From Psychroserpens burtonensis DSM 12212 (GTDB taxonomy: Bacteria > Bacteroidota > Bacteroidia > Flavobacteriales > Flavobacteriaceae), in assembly GCF_000425305.1 (NCBI RefSeq), contig NZ_AUDE01000018.1:1-64000 (forward strand): a stretch of DNA of 64,000 nt, read 5' to 3'. Shown here piece after piece: positions 16,650 through 26,116 of the stretch. Every line of letters starts with the position of its first letter. Within the stretch, counting starts at the first letter, position 1. The notes under the pieces were generated by a model, which was given only the letters and a program-made list of their open reading frames with translations, had not been told where the DNA came from and did not search any database. The translations under genes and the position numbers were made by a program.

Positions 16650-17489
16650 ATGAAGTCAATTTTTGATTCTGTTTCCCACGAGTGTAGTAAGACTGTAACA
16701 AAATCTTACAGCACTTCTTTTTCGTTAGCAACAAAAATGTTGTCTGACTCAATACGTCAAGACATCTACAATATCTATGGATTCGTAAGGTTCGCAGACG
16801 AAATTGTAGATACCTTTCACGATTATGATAAGCTTTTGCTCTTTAAAAATTTCACTAATGATTTAGAGCTCGCATTAGAACAAAAAATAAGTTTAAATCC
16901 AATATTAAATTCATTTCAAGAAACGTATCACAAGTACAATATTGATAAAAAACAAGTCGATGCTTTCATGAAAAGTATGAGAACAGATTTACATAAAAAC
17001 ACGTATTTAACAGACGAAGAGTACAAACAGTACATTTATGGATCTGCTGACGTTGTTGGTCTCATGTGTTTAAAAGTCTTTGTAAAAGGTGATAACGAAA
17101 AGTACGAGTCGTTAAAAGACTCTGCCATGAGTTTAGGATCTGCATTTCAAAAAGTTAATTTCTTGAGAGATTTAAAAGCAGATTTCGAAGATTTAAGTAG
17201 AACCTATTTTCCAAATACAGATTTAAACCATCTGGACGAAATCTCTAAGCAAGCGATTATAGCAGACATAGAAAATGATTTCGCTTTAGGTCTCCAAGGT
17301 ATAAAACGACTTCCAATAGAAGCAAAATTTGGGGTTTTTATGGCATATCGCTATTATAACCAATTGCTAAAAAAACTGAAGAAAACTCCAGCATTAGAAA
17401 TAAAATCTACAAGAATTCGAGTGCCTAATTACAAAAAGATTGAGATACTCACAAGAAGCTATGTTAAATATCAATTAAACCTAATATAA
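16650..17489 (+). CDS. crtB: Phytoene synthase (CrtB)
   Basis: 279 residues. Two acidic prenyl-transferase motifs are visible: FADEIVDTF (DxxxD) near 45 and NFLRDLKADFED near 169-180. It condenses two geranylgeranyl diphosphates into phytoene. Tightly packed between crtI (2-bp gap) and crtZ (4-bp gap), so surely co-transcribed. A geranylgeranyl diphosphate synthase gene is not in the window. Confidence 0.95.
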   Translation: MKSIFDSVSHECSKTVTKSYSTSFSLATKMLSDSIRQDIYNIYGFVRFADEIVDTFHDYDKLLLFKNFTNDLELALEQKISLNPILNSFQETYHKYNIDKKQVDAFMKSMRTDLHKNTYLTDEEYKQYIYGSADVVGLMCLKVFVKGDNEKYESLKDSAMSLGSAFQKVNFLRDLKADFEDLSRTYFPNTDLNHLDEISKQAIIADIENDFALGLQGIKRLPIEAKFGVFMAYRYYNQLLKKLKKTPALEIKSTRIRVPNYKKIEILTRSYVKYQLNLI

Positions 17490-17493
17490 CCTA

Positions 17494-17943
17494 ATGCAAA
17501 CTATATACTGGATACTACTATTTTTAGGTGTTTTTAGCACCATGGAATTCATGGCTTGGTTTACTCACAAGTATGTCATGCATGGCTTTCTATGGAGTTT
17601 ACATAAAGACCATCACCATAAAGATCATGATAATTGGTTTGAACGCAATGATGCATTTTTTATATTTTATGCCATAGTAAGCATGTCCTGTTTCTATCTT
17701 TGGAGCTATGAAATGTTATGGTACTGCCTACCTATTGGACTAGGTATTATGGCTTATGGATTAGCCTATTTTATAGTTCATGACATTTTTATACACCAAC
17801 GCTTCAAAATGTTTAGGAAAGCTAGTAACTGGTATGCAAAAGGCGTTAGACGTGCCCACAAAATTCATCATAAATCTTTAGGCAAAGGAGATAGTGAGAA
17901 TTTTGGAATGCTTTTCGTACCTTTCAAATACTTCAAAAAATAG
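17494..17943 (+). CDS. crtZ: Beta-carotene hydroxylase (CrtZ)
   Basis: 149 residues with membrane helices and the four histidine clusters of the fatty-acid hydroxylase superfamily: HKYVMHG, HKDHHHKDH, HDIFIHQR and HKIHH. These bind a di-iron centre. It hydroxylates beta-carotene at C3 and C3', giving zeaxanthin. Placed between crtB and crtY. Confidence 0.95.
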   Translation: MQTIYWILLFLGVFSTMEFMAWFTHKYVMHGFLWSLHKDHHHKDHDNWFERNDAFFIFYAIVSMSCFYLWSYEMLWYCLPIGLGIMAYGLAYFIVHDIFIHQRFKMFRKASNWYAKGVRRAHKIHHKSLGKGDSENFGMLFVPFKYFKK

Positions 17944-17958
17944 TAGTTAAATTCATTT

Positions 17959-19104
17959 ATGCAAAGGCCTTCCCATTTCGATTTTATCATTATAGGAAAT
18001 GGATTAGCGGGACTCCAATTGGCTCTTAAGTTATCTACTGAAATATCTTTTCATCAGAAAACAATAGCTCTAATTGACCCTTCTAAAAAAACCACTAATG
18101 ACAAAACATGGAGTTTTTGGGAAACGGAACCTTCACAATGGAAGGCACTCACTCATAAAACGTGGAGCAAAGCGTCAATTATAACTTCAAACAAAGAAAT
18201 ACATCTAAACCTTGATCCGTATGCTTACAAAACGATACGAGCAATAGATTTTTATACAGAAGCTAAAGCACAACTCAAACAGAAGGACAATATTTATTTC
18301 ATTGAAGAACACGTGACATCTGTCATAGAAGATTCACAAGTCAGCGTTAAAACAACTACTAAAACATTTACAACCACTCACGCTTTTGATAGTCGCGTGC
18401 CTGAAGAATTCGTCATAGAACCTAAGAACAGTATTTCAATTATTCAACATTTTAAAGGTTGGGTTATTAAAACTGAAAGGGATGTTTTTGACGAAAACAA
18501 AGTCATCATGATGGATTATCGTCTTAAAGACGGACATCAAACAACATTCACATACGTTTTACCATTTTCAAAAACAGAAGCCTTAGTAGAATTCACCTAT
18601 TTCACAGAGCACACCGTTGAAGAACAGGTTTACGATGCTTACATAAAAGAATACATCAAAGACTACCTCAAGATAGACGCCTACTCTATTATAGAAACAG
18701 AAGCTGGTCAAATCCCAATGACCAATTACAACTTTGAACAATTTAATACGAGTAAGATTACCAAAATAGGGACAGGAGGTGGATGGGTAAAAGGATCTAC
18801 AGGCTATTCATTTAAACATACCGAAAAGAAAGTTGCCATAATTATTGACAACCTAAAATCTGGACGCCTACCTTCCCATGGTTTATTCAGAAGAAAATAT
18901 AAGTTTTACGATACGGTTTTTTTGAAAGTACTTAAAGACGAAAATCATAAAGGCGAATGGATTTTTGAAAGTTTTTATGCAAAAAACTCTGTACAAACAA
19001 TGTTCCGTTTTTTGGATGAAGAATCTACCTTTACTGAAGAACTCAAAATTATGATGTCATTATTCTCGTGGAGTTTTATAAAGGCTTTTTTCAAAACACT
19101 TTAA
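17959..19104 (+). CDS. crtY: Lycopene beta-cyclase (CrtY)
   Basis: 381 residues. N-terminal dinucleotide-binding IIIGNGLAGLQLALKL, then KTWSFWE, QHFKGWVI, FTYVLPFS, EAGQIPMTNY and GTGGGWVKGSTGYSF, the CrtY family motifs. It cyclises both ends of lycopene to beta-carotene. Last gene of the operon. Its end overlaps the convergent TlpA-like gene by 14 bp. No ketolase (crtW) is present, so zeaxanthin is the predicted end product of this cluster. Confidence 0.93.
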   Translation: MQRPSHFDFIIIGNGLAGLQLALKLSTEISFHQKTIALIDPSKKTTNDKTWSFWETEPSQWKALTHKTWSKASIITSNKEIHLNLDPYAYKTIRAIDFYTEAKAQLKQKDNIYFIEEHVTSVIEDSQVSVKTTTKTFTTTHAFDSRVPEEFVIEPKNSISIIQHFKGWVIKTERDVFDENKVIMMDYRLKDGHQTTFTYVLPFSKTEALVEFTYFTEHTVEEQVYDAYIKEYIKDYLKIDAYSIIETEAGQIPMTNYNFEQFNTSKITKIGTGGGWVKGSTGYSFKHTEKKVAIIIDNLKSGRLPSHGLFRRKYKFYDTVFLKVLKDENHKGEWIFESFYAKNSVQTMFRFLDEESTFTEELKIMMSLFSWSFIKAFFKTL

Positions 19105-19669
19105 GTAATTCATCTATAGTATGAGTAACTCGTTCACTACTCCAATCTGCAGCTCCAGATTTATCAATAACAATCTCCCCTTGCTTACTTACGATGAATG
19201 TTCTGGGTATTGAAGACACATCAAATTCTTGAAGATATTGCGTCGCTGATTTATAGACGTTGAAACCATATCCTTTCTTATTAATGAAATCACGAATTAC
19301 AGCTGTTTCCTCATTAGACACAAACAAAAACACCACATCATCGTGAGCTTCATAATGTTTATAGAGTTGATTTAAACTAGGCATTTCGGCAATACAAGGC
19401 GGACACCAAGTAGCCCAAAAATTAATCACAATCACTTTTCCTTCGGCAGAAGAAAAGTCAAAATTATTTCCTTCAATATCTTTTAATTTCCAGTCATATC
19501 CTGAAAGTTTTACTCTTTCAGAAGCATTAACAACACTCGGTTTTACAATCATTGCTATTCCTTTTTGAAGAAATATTTGAATGGGCTGTCTTGTTTGAGG
19601 TATAATCATCAATGCAATAACAACTACAAAAATAATGCTAGACGTTTTAAATCGTTTAGGTTGTGCCAT
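19091..19669 (-). CDS. TlpA-family membrane-anchored thiol-disulfide oxidoreductase
   Basis: 192 residues. One N-terminal membrane helix (SIIFVVVIALMIIP) anchors a periplasmic thioredoxin fold with the active site W88-C89-P90-P91-C92 (FWATWCPPC) and the cis-proline loop SSIPRTFIVS. It likely keeps envelope cysteines reduced, for example in cytochrome c maturation, but no ccm genes are near. It converges on crtY with a 14-bp overlap. Confidence 0.9.
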   Translation of the reverse strand: MAQPKRFKTSSIIFVVVIALMIIPQTRQPIQIFLQKGIAMIVKPSVVNASERVKLSGYDWKLKDIEGNNFDFSSAEGKVIVINFWATWCPPCIAEMPSLNQLYKHYEAHDDVVFLFVSNEETAVIRDFINKKGYGFNVYKSATQYLQEFDVSSIPRTFIVSKQGEIVIDKSGAADWSSERVTHTIDELLKVF

Positions 19670-19733
19670 AAGTTATATAAATTAATAAACGCATCACGAT
19701 AGTCGGTAATACTCCTCAAATCTAACAATAAAA

Positions 19734-19756
19734 AAGCCTTTGATTTCTCAAAGGCT
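19734..19756 (-). terminator. Terminator of the aconitase gene
   Basis: A 9-bp stem (AGCCTTTGA / TCAAAGGCT) with a TTTC loop, followed on the minus strand by a T run; 25 bp past the aconitase stop. Confidence 0.8.
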
Positions 19757-19780
19757 CATTTCTATCATATTAATATTATG

Positions 19781-22051
19781 CTATGCAGCATTTTCTTTTT
19801 TGATTAAGTTCAAAGCAGAACCTTCATTATACCAATCAATTTGAGGTTGGTTGTATGTATGGTTTAGCATCACTGTATCTTTACTTCCATCTGCATGTAC
19901 AACTTCTAGTGTCAATTGCTTTTCTGGTGCAAATTCATTTAAATCTAAGAAGTTGAGGGTGTCATCCTCCTGAATTAAATCGTAATCTGCTTCATTAGCA
20001 AATGTCAATCCTAACATCCCTTGTTTTTTAAGGTTTGTCTCATGGATACGTGCAAATGATTTTACAATCACAGCAGCTACTCCTAAAAAACGTGGTTGCA
20101 TTGCTGCATGCTCTCTAGAAGACCCTTCACCATAGTTGTGATCTCCAACAACTATAGACTTGACACCTGCAGCTTTATACGCTCTTGCTGTATCTGGCAC
20201 ACCGCCAAACTCACCTGATAATTGGTTCTTAACAAAGTTTGTTTTTTTACCGAACGCATTCACAGCACCAATTAAGGTATTGTTTGCAATATTATCTAAA
20301 TGTCCGCGGAAACGTAACCATGGTCCGGCCATAGAAATATGGTCTGTTGTACATTTTCCAAAAGCCTTGATTAATAATTTAGCACCTGTTATAGAATCTC
20401 CTAATGGTGTAAATGGTGTTAGTAGTTGTATTCTTTCAGATTCTGGATCTACCGTTACTTTGACACCTCTTCCATCTTCCATTGGTTCCAAATATCCATT
20501 ATCGTCAACAGCAAAGCCTTTTGGAGGTAATTCCCATCCTGTTGGTTCCTCAAACATCACTTCTTCGCCATTTTCATTGATTAACTTATCTGTCAATGGG
20601 TTAAAATCTAAACGACCTGCAATTGCAATTGCAGCTGTTAGTTCTGGTGATGCAACAAAGGCATGCGTGTTTGGATTTCCATCAGCACGTTTTGCAAAGT
20701 TTCTGTTAAATGAATGTACGATACTATTTTTAGGTGCATTTTTAGGATCTTCATATCGCGCCCATTGCCCTATACATGGACCACAAGCGTTTGTAAAAAT
20801 CTTAGCATCTAATTTTTCGAAAATTTGAATGATTCCGTCACGTGCCGCTGTAAAACGAACTTGCTCAGAACCTGGATTAATCCCTAGTTCTGCTTTCATT
20901 TTTAAGCCTTTATCTAAAGCCTGTTGTGCAATAGAAGAGGCACGAGATAAATCTTCATAAGAAGAATTGGTACATGATCCAATTAAACCCCATTCTACTT
21001 TTAATGGCCACTCATTAGCGGTTGCTTTTTCGGTCATTGAGGAACCCACTGGCGTTGACAAATCTGGAGTAAAAGGACCGTTTAATAATGGACCTAACTC
21101 AGACAAATTGATATCTATTAATTGATCAAAGTATTGCTCTGGGTTAGCGTAAACTTCTGCATCTCCAGTTAAATGCTCTTTAACTTTATTTGCAGCATCA
21201 GCAACATCTGCTCTATCTGTAGCTCGTAAATAACGTTCCATAGATTCATCATATCCAAAGGTTGATGTGGTTGCTCCAATTTCAGCACCCATATTACAAA
21301 TTGTTCCTTTTCCTGTACATGACATTCCTGTCGCCCCAGGTCCAAAATATTCAACGATAGCTCCTGTGCCTCCTTTAGCGGTAAGAATATCTGCTACTCT
21401 TAAAATAACATCTTTTGGTGCTGTCCATCCAGACAACTTGCCTGTTAATCTAACGCCTATTAACTTCGGAAATTTCAACTCCCAAGCCATACCTGCCATG
21501 ACATCAACAGCATCTGCTCCACCAACTCCAATAGCTACCATTCCTAATCCTCCTGCATTTACAGTATGAGAATCTGTCCCAATCATCATTCCTCCAGGAA
21601 ATGCATAATTTTCTAAAACCACTTGGTGTATGATACCAGCTCCTGGTTTCCAGAAACCAATACCGTATTTATTAGATACAGACTCTAAGAAGTTAAATAC
21701 TTCATTACTTGTATTTATTGCATGTTGCAAATCTGTTGTTGCACCATCTTTTGCTTGGATAAGGTGATCGCAATGAACTGTTGTAGGCACAGCAACTTTA
21801 GTTTTTCCTGCTTGCATAAATTGCAACAATGCCATTTGCGCTGTTGCATCTTGACATGCAACTCTATCTGGCGCAAAATCAACATAATCTTTACCTCTAG
21901 TAAACACTTTGGTAGAATTTCCATCCCAAAGATGAGAGTATAATATTTTTTCTGAAAGTGTTAATGGTTTTCCAACAAGGTCACGAGCGGCATCTACACG
22001 CTCTGCCATATTAGAATACACCTTTTTAATCATGTTAATATCAAATGCCAT
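19781..22051 (-). CDS. acn: Aconitate hydratase, mitochondrial-type
   Basis: 756 residues. The Fe-S cluster cysteines lie in [10 protein letters not shown] and ACGPCIGQW; other motifs are [25 protein letters not shown]-like (read here as [11 protein letters not shown] then MMIGTDSHT) and [14 protein letters not shown]. It interconverts citrate and isocitrate in the TCA cycle. The length and sequence style fit the AcnA/mitochondrial type rather than AcnB. It is monocistronic, with a -7-like TAAATTTG (22092-22099, minus) upstream and a terminator downstream. Confidence 0.96.
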   Translation of the reverse strand: MAFDINMIKKVYSNMAERVDAARDLVGKPLTLSEKILYSHLWDGNSTKVFTRGKDYVDFAPDRVACQDATAQMALLQFMQAGKTKVAVPTTVHCDHLIQAKDGATTDLQHAINTSNEVFNFLESVSNKYGIGFWKPGAGIIHQVVLENYAFPGGMMIGTDSHTVNAGGLGMVAIGVGGADAVDVMAGMAWELKFPKLIGVRLTGKLSGWTAPKDVILRVADILTAKGGTGAIVEYFGPGATGMSCTGKGTICNMGAEIGATTSTFGYDESMERYLRATDRADVADAANKVKEHLTGDAEVYANPEQYFDQLIDINLSELGPLLNGPFTPDLSTPVGSSMTEKATANEWPLKVEWGLIGSCTNSSYEDLSRASSIAQQALDKGLKMKAELGINPGSEQVRFTAARDGIIQIFEKLDAKIFTNACGPCIGQWARYEDPKNAPKNSIVHSFNRNFAKRADGNPNTHAFVASPELTAAIAIAGRLDFNPLTDKLINENGEEVMFEEPTGWELPPKGFAVDDNGYLEPMEDGRGVKVTVDPESERIQLLTPFTPLGDSITGAKLLIKAFGKCTTDHISMAGPWLRFRGHLDNIANNTLIGAVNAFGKKTNFVKNQLSGEFGGVPDTARAYKAAGVKSIVVGDHNYGEGSSREHAAMQPRFLGVAAVIVKSFARIHETNLKKQGMLGLTFANEADYDLIQEDDTLNFLDLNEFAPEKQLTLEVVHADGSKDTVMLNHTYNQPQIDWYNEGSALNLIKKENAA

Positions 22052-22091
22052 AAGTCTTATTTATAAGGTTGCTTTTTATTTTTAAGTGTAG

Positions 22092-22099
22092 CAAATTTA
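22092..22099 (-). promoter_or_regulatory. Candidate -7 element of aconitase
   Basis: TAAATTTG on the minus strand matches TAnnTTTG about 41 bp before the ATG; no clear -33 TTTG partner. Confidence 0.4.
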
Positions 22100-22696
22100 C
22101 GAATTTTAAAGCAGATTTTAAAATATGTAACAAAATGTGAAAAACTGTGCAGATACATCAACAAAAAAGACAATATGCATCATTATTTTGATGATTTAAC
22201 AATTAAAATAGGTGAAAATTATAAAATTAACAACTATACGTTATTTAAAACGATTCTTAATTTTAGCGGTATCACGAAGATTAGCCATAGGGCTTTCAAA
22301 AAACACATAAAGTACGTAAGACCCGACTCTAGTAAATGTAGCATCAACTAAAAAGGAGATGATGAAATTCAAACTCCATAATCCTTAAGTAAAAAAAAAA
22401 TCGAAGTGATAACCGTGCTACCTTCACTTGTACTAACTTATGTAATAAACAACATTTAAAACTCTATAGAGTATATAAACAGTCTACTAGTAAAGACATG
22501 TTTATTGCAGACAACATCGATTAAAACGATGACTATTTTTTAACATGACCAACTAAAAATATATAATACCTTTATGTGAGACTAATTTTGAATATCGTAA
22601 TGTAGAGCGGTGTAAATCTGGATTCTATCTTATTTTATTAGACAAAAAATAATGGTGTTTTTAAAAAACACTGCTAATACATTATTAGACTAAAAC
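22100..22696. other. Gap with no intact gene; one possible decayed fragment
   Basis: No complete gene is seen. On the minus strand, 22241-22384 is an open 47-codon frame ending in TAA with a hydrophobic, protein-like composition (IISFLVDATFTRVGSYVLY, then SPMANLRDTAKIKNRFK) but no start codon. A different frame just upstream is interrupted at a run of ten A (22391-22400). This may be the C-terminus of a decayed small membrane protein. The rest, 22440-22680, shows nothing recognisable. Confidence 0.35.
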
Positions 22697-22888
22697 TCAC
22701 TTCCTTCTACGCATTTTGATCAATGCAACGATCGCCATAAATATAGCTAACAGTTCTAGAAACGTTCCAATTGTTAGAAGCATTCGTCCATACGTCCAAT
22801 GTTGAATTTTAAAAAGCGCACCCAAGATAGTTGCACCGATACCCAAAAGAAGTATAATTCCCGCAGGTAGTAGCTTTTTTAAATTCAT
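22697..22888 (-). CDS. Small GldL-like two-helix membrane protein
   Basis: 63 residues with two membrane helices. The segment GATILGALFKIQHWTYGRMLLTIGTFLELLAI strongly resembles the N-terminal region of the gliding/T9SS motor protein GldL, in reading IGALFKIQHW-type motifs, but the protein stops after the two helices. It starts one base after the moxR stop on the same strand, so it is co-transcribed. Function unknown; the similarity may reflect only a shared helical hairpin. (Motif cited in two parts: GATILGALFKIQHW and LTIGTFLELLAI.). Confidence 0.7.
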   Translation of the reverse strand: MNLKKLLPAGIILLLGIGATILGALFKIQHWTYGRMLLTIGTFLELLAIFMAIVALIKMRRRK

Positions 22889-23842
22889 TTAAAACAAACT
22901 CTTAATGATTTGAGCATCCGTAATACCTTCAGCTTCTGCTTTATAATTTTTAATAATTCTGTGACGTAGAATCCCAGAAGCTACTGCTTGTACATTCTCA
23001 ATATCTGGAGAAAATTTACCATTAATTGCAGCATGTGTTTTGGCTGCCAAGATTAAATTTTGTGAAGCTCTTGGTCCTGCTCCCCAATCTACAAACTCTG
23101 TAACGAGGTCTGAAGCAGTAGATGTTTTTGGTCTTGTTTTACTCACCATTTTTACAGCATATTCAATAACATTATCTGCGACAGGAATACGACGTATTAC
23201 ATTTTGAAAATCTATAATTTCTTGAGAAGTGAACAATGCATTTACAGTCGCTTTATGATCTGAAGTGGTCGACTTTACGACTTGAACTTCCTCCTCAAAA
23301 GAGGGATATTCCAAATTAATAGCAAACATAAAACGGTCTAATTGTGCTTCTGGCAAAGGATATGTTCCTTCTTGCTCAATAGGGTTTTGTGTTGCTAACA
23401 CAAAATAAGGTAAATCTAATTTATAATTATGTCCAGAAACGGTCACAGAGCGTTCTTGCATAGCTTCTAATAAAGCTGCTTGAGTTTTTGGAGGGGTACG
23501 GTTAATCTCATCTGCCAAAATAATATTGGCGAAGATTGGACCTTTAATAAATTTGAATTGCCTGTTCTCGTCTAAGATTTCACTTCCTAAAATATCACTA
23601 GGCATTAAATCTGGTGTAAATTGGATACGCTTAAAATCTAAACCTAGAGCTTGCGCAATGGTATTGACCATTAAGGTTTTTGCCAACCCAGGAACACCTA
23701 TTAATAACGAGTGACCTCCAGAAAATATTGAAATAAGTATTTGATTTACAACCTCGTCTTGACCAACTATAACTTTGGCAACTTCGGTTTTTAGGTCATT
23801 ATATTTTTTTACAAACTGTTCTATTGCAGCAACGTCAGACAT
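22889..23842 (-). CDS. moxR: MoxR-family AAA+ ATPase
   Basis: 317 residues. Walker A GVPGLAKT at 49-56, Walker B ILADE at 108-112 followed by INRTPPKTQAALLEAMQE, then VLATQNPIEQEGTYPLPEAQ and LDRFMF. MoxR ATPases are chaperone-like, often acting with von Willebrand factor A proteins; no VWA genes are adjacent here. It is flanked by a SurA-like gene (1-bp gap upstream) and the small GldL-like gene (no gap), so it belongs to a five-gene minus-strand run. Confidence 0.93.
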   Translation of the reverse strand: MSDVAAIEQFVKKYNDLKTEVAKVIVGQDEVVNQILISIFSGGHSLLIGVPGLAKTLMVNTIAQALGLDFKRIQFTPDLMPSDILGSEILDENRQFKFIKGPIFANIILADEINRTPPKTQAALLEAMQERSVTVSGHNYKLDLPYFVLATQNPIEQEGTYPLPEAQLDRFMFAINLEYPSFEEEVQVVKSTTSDHKATVNALFTSQEIIDFQNVIRRIPVADNVIEYAVKMVSKTRPKTSTASDLVTEFVDWGAGPRASQNLILAAKTHAAINGKFSPDIENVQAVASGILRHRIIKNYKAEAEGITDAQIIKSLF

Positions 23843-23843
23843 A

Positions 23844-25301
23844 CTATTCTTTTTCAGTTTTTAACCAGTTACTTTCAAATTCGCAGCCCTTGTAATCATC
23901 GTTTATTTTCACATACGTATCAAAAATCTTTTCTTCTTGCCACTTTTGAATCGCCCTAAATTGCTTCTCTTGGAGGGCAAGGTCTTTAATTTTAAGATAG
24001 TCACGAGCAAAATTTGCTTGATGGTCTTCTGTTCTATCTGTAACGGTTAATATTTTAAATTTAATTGGATTTACTCTATCTTGATCCTGTAACACTAAAC
24101 TAATTTCATCATCTTTTAAGTCTTGAATTTGACCATATAATTCTGGATCCATTTTTGTTAATTCTAAACTAGAATCTTGAGTGTATGGATTAATTAATTG
24201 TCCGCCTTCAAATTTCGTTTCCTCTTCATCACTAAACTCACGAGCAGCATCTGCGAATTTTAAATCTCCCGATTCAATACGCTCTTTTACTTTAGTAATC
24301 TTTTCTTTGGCTGCTAACACAGAAGCATCTGTAATTTCGGGACGTAATAAAATGTGTCTTACATCATATTCTTGACCTCTGATTTTTTCTAACAAAATAA
24401 TATGAAATCCAAAATCAGTTTCAAAAGGATCTGAGATTTCACCTTCAAGTAATGAAAATGCAACATCACGAAACTCTTTTACCATTTGAGGACGCTTTCT
24501 ATTGAGCGTATACATACCACCTTTAGCTCGAGCAGCAGTATCGTCTGAATAAAACACAGCCTTAGTCGTAAAACTCGCTCCATTTTCTACAACATCTGCT
24601 TTATACCCCTTAAGCTGATCAATAACTTCTTGCTTTGCTTCCTCTGACACCTCTGGAATCACAACAATTTGTGCAACCTTAAGTTCTGTACCAAATATTG
24701 GCAAAGAATCTTTTGGGATACTATTATAATATTCTCTTACCTCTTCCGGAGTTACTTCAACTTCTTCAATAATTTTGCGCTGCATATCGCCTGCTAACTT
24801 CGCGTTCTTATTAATCTCAAACATTTCTTCGCGCAAGCTTTGTTCACTGTCTTTATTATAAAATTCTAAAAGCTCAGTCATAGAACCTCCTTTTTGTTCT
24901 AAAAACGCATTAATTTGTTGCTCTATATTAGATCTAACCTCTAATTCGTTTACAACAATACTATCTTGAATAGCATGGTGAGCATACAACTTATCTTCTA
25001 ATAACTTACCAAATAACTGACATCTAGAAATCTGTTTTATAGAAACTCCTCTTGCTTGTAATTGAATATACTCTTTATCTATATCTGAGTCTAAAACTAC
25101 AAAATCTCCTACTACCGCAGCAACACCATCAACTTTTTGACGTCCAGAAGTTTTGGTCGTATCTCTTTGTTTTTTTGATGCGTCAACCACATCTTCTATA
25201 ATCTCTTGGGAAACTGACATATTTACGGCGAAAAGGGTGACTACAAATGCTGTAAATACTAATTTATTTATAGACTTCAAATTGTTTATTTTTAATTGCA
25301 T
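23844..25301 (-). CDS. Periplasmic SurA-like peptidyl-prolyl isomerase
   Basis: 485 residues from ATG at 25301. A Sec signal (KLVFTAFVVTLFAVNMSVSQ) is followed by a SurA N-terminal chaperone-like domain (VDGVAAVVGDFVVLDSDID) and two parvulin-type domains, the second with YDVRHILLRPE and a FEGGQL segment. It should assist outer-membrane protein folding. A TTG 21 bp upstream could extend it, but the ATG is preferred. It overlaps the end of the preceding gene by 38 bp, suggesting translational coupling. Confidence 0.88.
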   Translation of the reverse strand: MQLKINNLKSINKLVFTAFVVTLFAVNMSVSQEIIEDVVDASKKQRDTTKTSGRQKVDGVAAVVGDFVVLDSDIDKEYIQLQARGVSIKQISRCQLFGKLLEDKLYAHHAIQDSIVVNELEVRSNIEQQINAFLEQKGGSMTELLEFYNKDSEQSLREEMFEINKNAKLAGDMQRKIIEEVEVTPEEVREYYNSIPKDSLPIFGTELKVAQIVVIPEVSEEAKQEVIDQLKGYKADVVENGASFTTKAVFYSDDTAARAKGGMYTLNRKRPQMVKEFRDVAFSLLEGEISDPFETDFGFHIILLEKIRGQEYDVRHILLRPEITDASVLAAKEKITKVKERIESGDLKFADAAREFSDEEETKFEGGQLINPYTQDSSLELTKMDPELYGQIQDLKDDEISLVLQDQDRVNPIKFKILTVTDRTEDHQANFARDYLKIKDLALQEKQFRAIQKWQEEKIFDTYVKINDDYKGCEFESNWLKTEKE

Positions 25302-26115
25302 CTTTAGTAATATCTTTTTCAAGTTGTTTAATCAACTCTAGTTTTCTTTTGTTAATTACAATTTGCTTAATTGTAGGTTTTACGTACTCTTGGGGTGCCA
25401 AATCGTTTTGATATAGAACGTCTTTAATTTGCATCAAATATAGGTCTAATGAATCTTTGAGTTGTATAAAATTAGATTTTTTTAACAGTTCTTTTTTGTT
25501 TTCAGAATTTAAAACTCTAATTTTTTCGGTGATCTGAGACGCTTTAATCCATATGGAATCATTTAGCGAATAACTTTTAAACTGAACAGATATTGAATCT
25601 AGGAAACGTTTATCTGCTGTATTAAATCGTTTAAATCGTTTTTTAATATCATCTTCGTTAATTGCATTTTGAGAAATCGTTATATATCTAAACTTCACTA
25701 ACTCTTCATTAAGCTTAAAGGTTTCTTGATTAGCCTCATAAACAGCAGTGGCTTGAGCATTATTTACAAACGTATCAATACTTTTTTTAACTAAAGCTTC
25801 TAGATAGGTTTTTGTGTATAAGTCATTTTTATACTGTTGAATGAGTTTATTAAAATCGATTTGTTTTTCCTCAGATAAATTACGCTCTGCGCCATCCAAT
25901 AATAATTGTTGTGTTGCCCAACGATTTATAAAACTATTAACCATTTGCAAGCTATCATTTGGAGGCGTTCCTTTTGCCACCAAATCTTTAATATCTTCTT
26001 CATAAAGATACATTTCATCAACTCTAGCAATAGGAATTCTATCGTCGGCTTCTTTAAAAAAATCACACGACATTACAGTAAAAGCAAGTAGAATAATAAT
26101 AAATAATTGTCTCAA
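25264..26115 (-). CDS. SurA-N-like lipoprotein lacking a parvulin domain
   Basis: 283 residues. Lipoprotein signal MRQLFIIILLAFTVMSC (C17). IARVDEMYLYEEDIKDLVAKG and a helical middle look like the chaperone half of SurA-type proteins, yet no HILxR parvulin motif is visible. Flanked on both sides by complete parvulin proteins, 1 bp after the upstream one. It is probably a partner chaperone for the same exported substrates. Confidence 0.78.
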   Translation of the reverse strand: MRQLFIIILLAFTVMSCDFFKEADDRIPIARVDEMYLYEEDIKDLVAKGTPPNDSLQMVNSFINRWATQQLLLDGAERNLSEEKQIDFNKLIQQYKNDLYTKTYLEALVKKSIDTFVNNAQATAVYEANQETFKLNEELVKFRYITISQNAINEDDIKKRFKRFNTADKRFLDSISVQFKSYSLNDSIWIKASQITEKIRVLNSENKKELLKKSNFIQLKDSLDLYLMQIKDVLYQNDLAPQEYVKPTIKQIVINKRKLELIKQLEKDITKDAIKNKQFEVYK

Positions 26116-26116
26116 G

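Noticed and set aside
20160-20828. Plus-strand frame of 222 codons opposite aconitase
   Set aside because: Long only because the aconitase codons avoid stops on the other strand; composition is Pro/Ser-rich and not protein-like.
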